Assembly (NCBI GenBank): GCA_029948255.1
Contig: JALIZF010001805.1
Location: forward strand, 502,501-566,500
Reading direction: 5' to 3'
Source of the DNA: Telmatactis stephensoni
Lineage: Eukaryota; Cnidaria; Anthozoa; Actiniaria; Isophelliidae
DNA: 64,000 nucleotides
Shown here: piece after piece, positions 58,290 to 64,000 of the stretch
Position numbering within the stretch: position 1 is the stretch's first letter
Layout: each line of letters starts with the position of its first letter
Notes under the pieces: model-generated
Seen by the model: only the letters and a program-made list of their open reading frames with translations
Told to the model about the DNA's origin: nothing
The model's database searches: none
Program-made: the position numbers and the translations under genes

Positions 58290-59195
58290 TTTGTGATGGT
58301 GCCCAATACACAGTACGTGTACTAAAGTAGATGTAGCGATTGTAGTTAGTGTAGCACTTGTAGTAAGTGTAGTATCTGTAGCAGGGGTTGTACTAGTAGT
58401 AGGAGTAGGTGTAGTGGTTGTAGTTGGTGTAGCACCCGTTGTAGGTGTAGTATCTGTAGTACCTGTAGTATCTGTAGTAGCCCTAGTACAGTAGTTCCCA
58501 TAGTAGGCAGTGTACACGTAGCAGGTGTAGTACTTGTAGTAGGTTTACGTTTCTGTAGTTCGTGTAATACTTTTAGTATCTGTACTACGTGTAGTACCTG
58601 CAGTACGTGTAGTACCTGTAGCACCTGTAGTAGGAAGGCTGTGTACTTGTAGTAGGTGTAGTATTTGTAGTAGGTGTAGTGGTTGTAGTTGGTGTAGCAC
58701 ACATGGTAAGCGTAGTAGCAGTAGTATCTGTAGTACCTACAGTTAGTGTAGTACCAGTAGTAAGTGTACCTGTAGTCAGTGTAGTATCTGTAATAGGGTG
58801 TAGTATGTGTAGTATGTGTAGTATATGCAGCACCTGTAGGAGGTGTGGTATCTGTATTGCAGTTCCATTAGTAAGTGTAGTACATGTAGTAACTGTAGTC
58901 AGTGTAGTATCTGTAGTCAGTGTAGTATCTGAAGCACCTGTTGTATGGTGTAGTATCTATAGTATCTGTTGTGCCTGCAGAAGGTGTTATACCTGTAGTG
59001 TAGTTCCAGTAGTAAGTGTAGTACATGTAGTAACTGTAATCAGTGTAGTATCTGTAGCACCTGTTGTAGGGTGAGTATCTATAGTATATGTAGTACCTGT
59101 AGTAGGTGTTATACCTGTAGTATAGTACAAGTAGTAGGTGTAGTACATGTAGTACCTATATCTGTAGTATGTGTAGTGCCTGTAGTAGGTGTTTG
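58290..59195. repeat. GTAGTA-type minisatellite, about 900 bp
   Basis: A long array of degenerate 12-18 bp units such as CTGTAGTAGGTGTAGTA. Larger blocks recur, for example around 58860-58970 and 58995-59060. All six frames are long and low in complexity (Thr/Tyr-rich on minus, Val/Ser-rich on plus) and are not genes. It starts about 200 bp upstream of the EEF1AKMT4 start codon. Confidence 0.92.
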
Positions 59196-59539
59196 ACGTC
59201 ATCAGTTCTGTTAGAGTACAGACTCCCAGAAGATGGAATCTAGAGAGGTTTAAATAATTTGTACTTGAAAAAATAGGCGTAAAAAGTGTGCACGTTTTTG
59301 TAATCAAAGATGTCATCAACATCTTGTGTCTGGGCCTTCAGGAATAATGTGACCTTTTGGTTTTGTGGCATTACAGGACCCTGGAAGACCCCACAATGGG
59401 AAACTGTATAGCAACTCTTCTTATCTATGTAAGTTGAATTCTTTCATTAGAAAGACTCGCGCGATTCATTCAGTTCAACTATAGAAGACGGAGACTCTGC
59501 GCGCGCCATTATACAAACCATAATGTGTGCCCCCGCCAC

Positions 59540-59910
59540 ATATGGGCAATTTTTACGTCTCTCCTTCAGTTACTTCAAGAACGAAGACTTTGCTTAATGT
59601 ACAAAATCATTAACAAGCTTAGCGCTGTTCCTTTTGATCAATATTTATCTTGTAATTTCGATTCACTAAAACTAGGCGTAATCATGATTTAAAGCTTAAT
59701 GTATATATTCTCCTAATACTGATTGCTACGAGTTTTTCCACGTATACCATTGCTGCATGGATATTGATCTTTCAGGCGTGACCGTTAGTTCTATACATCG
59801 CTTGCAGTTTTAAGAAAAACCATGGACAAGAAATCATGTAATTTGTTTTAATTCAGTAGTACCGCCTTGGTGTAATGTGAACAACTTTTCCAAGTAATAA
59901 ACAGAAACAG
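59540..59910 (+). pseudogene. LINE 3'-end fragment
   Basis: One frame reads LLQERRLCLMYKIINKL, then FDQYL, like the C-terminus of CR1/L2-type RT proteins, followed by a short 3' UTR ending in an (AAACAG)n-like tail near 59900. Several stops. Confidence 0.5.
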
Positions 59911-59931
59911 AAACGACTTTCACGTACATGA

Positions 59932-59998
59932 ATATTGCAAGTTGATGCAACGTTGCGCGGAAAATCGTCGTTAAAAATCGTCTCGTGTAACACCGCCC
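59932..59998. mobile_element. Fragment of the GTGTAACA MITE family
   Basis: TTGCAAGTTGATGCAACGTTGC and an end TCGTGTAACACCGCCCTA, related to the two Harbinger-type MITEs in this window but lacking one end. Confidence 0.45.
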
Positions 59999-60924
59999 TA
60001 AAAAGATCAGGTAAGGGCGATTACTCCACGCGTACGCTGGGTGCCCTGTGGAAACAAATCGGGTATAACAACGACGAACTGACTCATGTTAAATGTGTTG
60101 CTCGAGTGTACAGTCACGAACATAGCTAGGAGAATTCCATCAGGGGACGTGGATTAACAACTTCCCCTCCCTTCCCCTCCCCTCCCCTCCCCAATCCCCT
60201 CCCTCTCCCTTCTAGTTTCCCCTTGCAATCACTCGAAATCGTACGTGCAAGAAAAAGTAAAAACTCGTTTAACAAGTTCTTAACAAGTTCTTACGTGCGG
60301 TTTTGCTACAAAATGATATTTCTATTAAGAATTTGAATAAGAAAAACTTACAGACATATGCTTTAAAAGTTCGTGTCTTTGGCGCTGGCACAGGTTCTTT
60401 ATATCAGTACGGGATTCCCTACTAGCAGAGACTCAGCAGATTAGGGTTAGGGTTTCACGAGATTTTCTTGTCCTCTTGCCCAACTAGACTTGAAAATACA
60501 ACTGATGAAACCCTAAGTGATAAAGTTTATTAAATCTCTAAATGTACAACTTTGTTGAGTTAAGATATTTGTAAACGAGATACTTAACTTTGCTGACATT
60601 TCAAATCTTCGCCCTTTGTCTGGATAATCATCGAGATTTGCTTTAGGACTACTCTTTAAATAGCAAATGTGATTACCAGTTGCAAACCTTCATCCAGCAG
60701 TAGAAAATAAAGATCCATACTAAAATACAGCGTAACGTCTTCACATTACAAAGGAGCTCGATGGACCTAAAATGCATATGTTAACGCAACTTTGTTGATC
60801 TTTCTTCAAAATACTCGATTTTGATTGGTTCCTCTATTTCCCCAAGGATTTGGGACAAACATATTAGCATCATAATGAAACTTCGCCGAATAGACTACCC
60901 CAATTAGACATTAAAATTATTAAG

Positions 60925-61230
60925 TGTCTAGGTAGCGCAGCGGTCTAAGGTGATATCTAAAGGTATGGATTAGGGTCCGGATATCGTCTCCCTCCCTGGC
61001 CTTCGGGCTAAGACAACTGTTTTATGTAACACCGGGATAGCGTGGATGGGGCCGAAATCTTCATCCGTAACGTAAGTCGATTCGATGTCTCAGCTTCCTT
61101 GAATGTCTCGGGAGAATCGTCCCAAAATTTAATTTTTCCTTTTTTTATTTTTCAGTTAAATAATCATTTCTACTCTGTGTCCGGGGGGTGCATATCTAAC
61201 AGGTTCGAGTCGTGTCGGGGGCGAATCCTT
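60925..61230 (+). repeat. tRNA-like SINE pieces
   Basis: A box-like TAGGTAGCGCAGCGGTCTAA at 60930-60950 and a B box-like ACAGGTTCGAGTCG at 61198-61212. They may be two SINEs or one with an insertion. Confidence 0.4.
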
Positions 61231-61829
61231 TTCCTTTTTTCTTTTTTTCACTCTTTTTCTATAACTTTTTCTTTTTTTTCCTGAATATCCTGACTACTTA
61301 TTGTCTTGCTACGGATACTGGTGTTTTTACCTTAACTTTTTTAATTATTTTGGATCGTTCATAAATATATTGAGATTGATTAATATTCATGATTATTAAT
61401 ATATGGATATCGTTTAATTTCTCTATATTTCTTAAATGTGCGATCGAATATCGTGCGGGTTTTTTTTTTTTTTTTTTCGTTTTGCAATTGCCCCGCCAAA
61501 CAATTGCTAAGTTAATCAAGACATATAGTTTTTAAAGTTTAAATTCAAGCAAAGGTATATTTTTTGGCTTGTGTATACTGTATAAACTGTTCATCCAGTT
61601 GGGTAAACAGTCGCACGGAACTCCTGGCTACTCCCCTGATAGACTTGGATTCCCCTCACTCTTTTGGGGAACTTTTACGGAAACAGAACTTAGTGTAACG
61701 GCTACTCAAAATGTAATAATAACTCAATTAAAGATTTGGTTGGGAGGAGTGAGAATGCAAACGCGCTTGCGCAAAGGCCGGCATGCAGGCAAAGAGAGAG
61801 AAAAAGCCTCTACAGGTGGATCTGTTTTG

Positions 61830-62335
61830 TTTTGAATTTTCTTTACTCTCCTTCTTTGGCCATAATCCCTCCGATCGACTAAAGTCTTCCATTTCAGTAA
61901 AACGCTACATTTCGACAATTTAAAAGGTTAAGATAAAGCACAATATTTAGGGTCGGTAGTTCTTTCAGCTAGTTAAGCTGGTTACGTTTCCCAGGAAGCC
62001 GACGGTGCGCTCTTTACCCCTCTCTCCATCAGTGCTCAGTTTTAAGGGTATTTGAAGCTACTTAAAGCTAGACGGAATGGAAAGAAGTCGAAACAAGTGT
62101 GTTGTGATTGGGAATCGAACTCGATCGGACCTCTCGCTTCAGATAGCCGCACACTAATCAATGCAAATGAGCTGCACTTGCTCTATGGGTCGAATATCGA
62201 TCTCTTCTTTTGAATTTTTCGAATTTTTTTTAATTTTTCTTTGCTTGCCACCTTTGACCATAATCACTCCGATCGAGTAACGTCTTCCATTTCAGTAAAA
62301 CGCGTTTTTCTACATTTCCACAATTTAAAGATGAC
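61830..62335. repeat. Direct repeat of about 100 bp and inverted neighbour
   Basis: 61830-61930 and 62210-62335 share CATAATC(A/C)CTCCGATCGA and TCTTCCATTTCAGTAAAACG. Between them, 61960-62110 is an inverted copy of the repeat at 32090-32250 (GAAGCCGACGGTGCGCTC). A minus-strand tRNA-like SINE lies at 62105-62165. Confidence 0.6.
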
Positions 62336-62339
62336 AGAC

Positions 62340-63289
62340 ACGAACTCCTAATTAAAGTTTTCTTATTCTTAATTAGTGACCTCTCCAACCCAGATGGTAG
62401 CTCTTTCTATCATATCCGTTTTACTCCTCCCATTCAGTCTCCACACCATTCTTAGCTAGAAACTTCCATTTCATTCCATCCCCAACTTCTCCAATCATTT
62501 CTCGCTCGATTTTCCTTCCGTTACCGGACAACTGCCTGAGATCCCAAACTTCTTCCTTGAATTAGCCTCCGTAGCCAGGTTCTCTATGGGAGGGGCTGCG
62601 CTGGGGACTTCTTGTAAAACTACCTCCTGTCCACCTGTCCATAACTACCGGCTCCTCTATCACCATCACTGTGTCACTCCCCTGCCCACTCGCTCCCTCA
62701 ATGACCGACAGTATGTGCTTTGCCTAGACCTAACACTGATTTGCACATTTTTAGTTGCCTTTTTCGATGGATAAGATGAACTAATTAAAATTTAAAAGTT
62801 CGAGGTTAAATATCTACATTATATAGTATACAAGGTTTCTTGATTAAAATTGTTCCGATATTTGCATGACGAAATATAATTTTTCTCTACTAAAATTAGA
62901 GTTACTACCGTTTTTTCTGTTTTTTTTTAATCGCTCGCTTCTAGTGCCCAGACTCCCCAGGGTAATACCAATGCTCTCTAAGTAAAGTGTTGCGCGGCGC
63001 GCGCACTCGAACGCCCGCGGGAAATGCGCAGTAGCAAGGGCTTCAGCCTATACTGTTGCGTAGGGTCTAGCTATAAGTACAAGTAGGCTAATAAAATGTT
63101 TTGAGAAGAATTGCCAAAGGCTATTTCCATAAGCTTCGCATTCTATGAAGAAATCCTGCGTATGTATTTGCAATAAATGCAGAAATTTCAAATTAAAAAT
63201 ATCAGGGTGAATGGCAAAACGTGTGTGGCGAACAGCCATTATATCTGAATGTCCGAATATTGTGAATAATATTGGAGAATATTGACGAA
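62340..63289. other. Interval with no supported gene
   Basis: Mixed sequence with a GC-rich patch at 62995-63020. No exon or repeat that I can support. Confidence 0.4.
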
Positions 63290-63485
63290 CCATTCAGGCA
63301 GCGAATCACGGCTTTCTGAATACTCGAATCACGTGGCCCGCCCAGCGAATCACGGTTTTCTGAACATATCCAAATCACGTGGCCCACGCAGCACAACACG
63401 GTTTTCTGAATATTCGAATCACGTGGCCCACCAGCAAATCACATGGCCATTTCAATCTGAATATTCGAATCATGTGGCTCCCCAA
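63290..63485. repeat. CACGTGG-bearing minisatellite
   Basis: About four units of 45-50 bp with TTTTCTGAATATTCGAATCA and CGTGGCCCACC. Three units keep CACGTGG. Confidence 0.8.
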
Positions 63486-64000
63486 AAAATTTACCAATAA
63501 AGTAACCATGCAATTAACAAAATAACAAAAGGTTTTCTCTGGGTGCCAGAGTTTTATTTAGAATCATCACCAAACAAAACAATTTACAAATTTTGGACAA
63601 TTTAATTTACAAATTGCATGTGGTATTTCTGGTATATTATAGACATTTTGGCCATGATTTACCATATTGGCAAATTTTGGCGAAAGAAGAAGATCTGTTG
63701 ATTGCGAAAATTGTGATGACTAGCCTTAAATAATTAGTATTTGCATTTATTATACTGAGTTGCAATTTCGTCAGTATCAACTAATAAAATAGCTAAATGA
63801 AATAAAGCGCCTAAAACTGTCAAGAACTGTGACTCGAACTCCTCCGTCTACTTTTCAATCCATATGGGTTACGTTATAGCGAACAGTCCGCTGGAATTTG
63901 GTTTTTCGCTTCCGCCCACTTCAAACAAACAACCCAAAAAATCCCCATAAACTGAGATCCCTAAAAACATACCATAAGGACATAATATCATCTTTTAACG
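63486..64000. other. Right edge, no gene
   Basis: AT-rich sequence with a minus-strand tRNA-like SINE piece at about 63820-63885 (GGAGTTCGAGTCACAG in the minus sense). Confidence 0.35.

Noticed and set aside
58275..59322. Thr/Tyr-rich and Val/Ser-rich frames
   Set aside because: Low-complexity translation of the GTAGTA array; open in several frames at once.

Overview
The window is animal nuclear DNA. Coding exons are separated by AT-rich introns with GT/AG borders, and the spaces are full of foldback elements, tRNA-like SINEs, Penelope-type, LTR and LINE retroelement remains and simple repeats. The mix of genes (an ancient-type caspase, cytosolic sulfotransferase, sialin-type transporter, PAN/apple secreted protein) and the short palindromic repeats fit a cnidarian, most likely a scleractinian coral. 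This is an inference from style; no marker fixes the species.

Layout. 1304-27532 (+): one long gene whose seven visible exons, joined by matching phases, encode ZU5 - ZU5 - UPA - caspase. The 5' end lies left of the window. Its introns hold a head-to-head Penelope-like element split by a Ty3/Gypsy element (3860-10775), large foldbacks, a CACGTG minisatellite and a 2.4-kb DNA transposon with 9-bp target duplications. 27533-38203: repeat-rich, with one PAN-domain exon (34403-34726, -). 38204-38842 (+): an intronless ORF of unknown function. 40176-43063: a duplicated repeat whose second copy carries a 5'-truncated LINE, itself carrying a Harbinger-type MITE. 43613-44521 (+): intronless sulfotransferase. 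45760-55651 (-): complete ten-exon SLC17/sialin-like transporter (519 codons). 56819-58089 (-): complete two-exon EEF1AKMT4-like methyltransferase (245 codons). 58290-64000: minisatellites, a LINE tail, SINE-like pieces and no gene that I can support.

Most interesting point. The ZU5-ZU5-UPA block resembles PIDD1 and the FIIND of NLRP1/CARD8, which cut themselves at an HF|S site. The site is present here (13657-13665), but the C-terminal death domain or CARD is replaced by a caspase domain with both catalytic residues (His SHG, Cys QACRG). Self-cleavage would leave a UPA-caspase fragment held by its own N-terminal part, so sensor platform and protease would be one polypeptide. The other host genes are ordinary metabolic or housekeeping genes with no visible functional link to it.

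Limits. Exon borders were set by eye from splice sites, phase and family resemblance. No transcript or database search was available.
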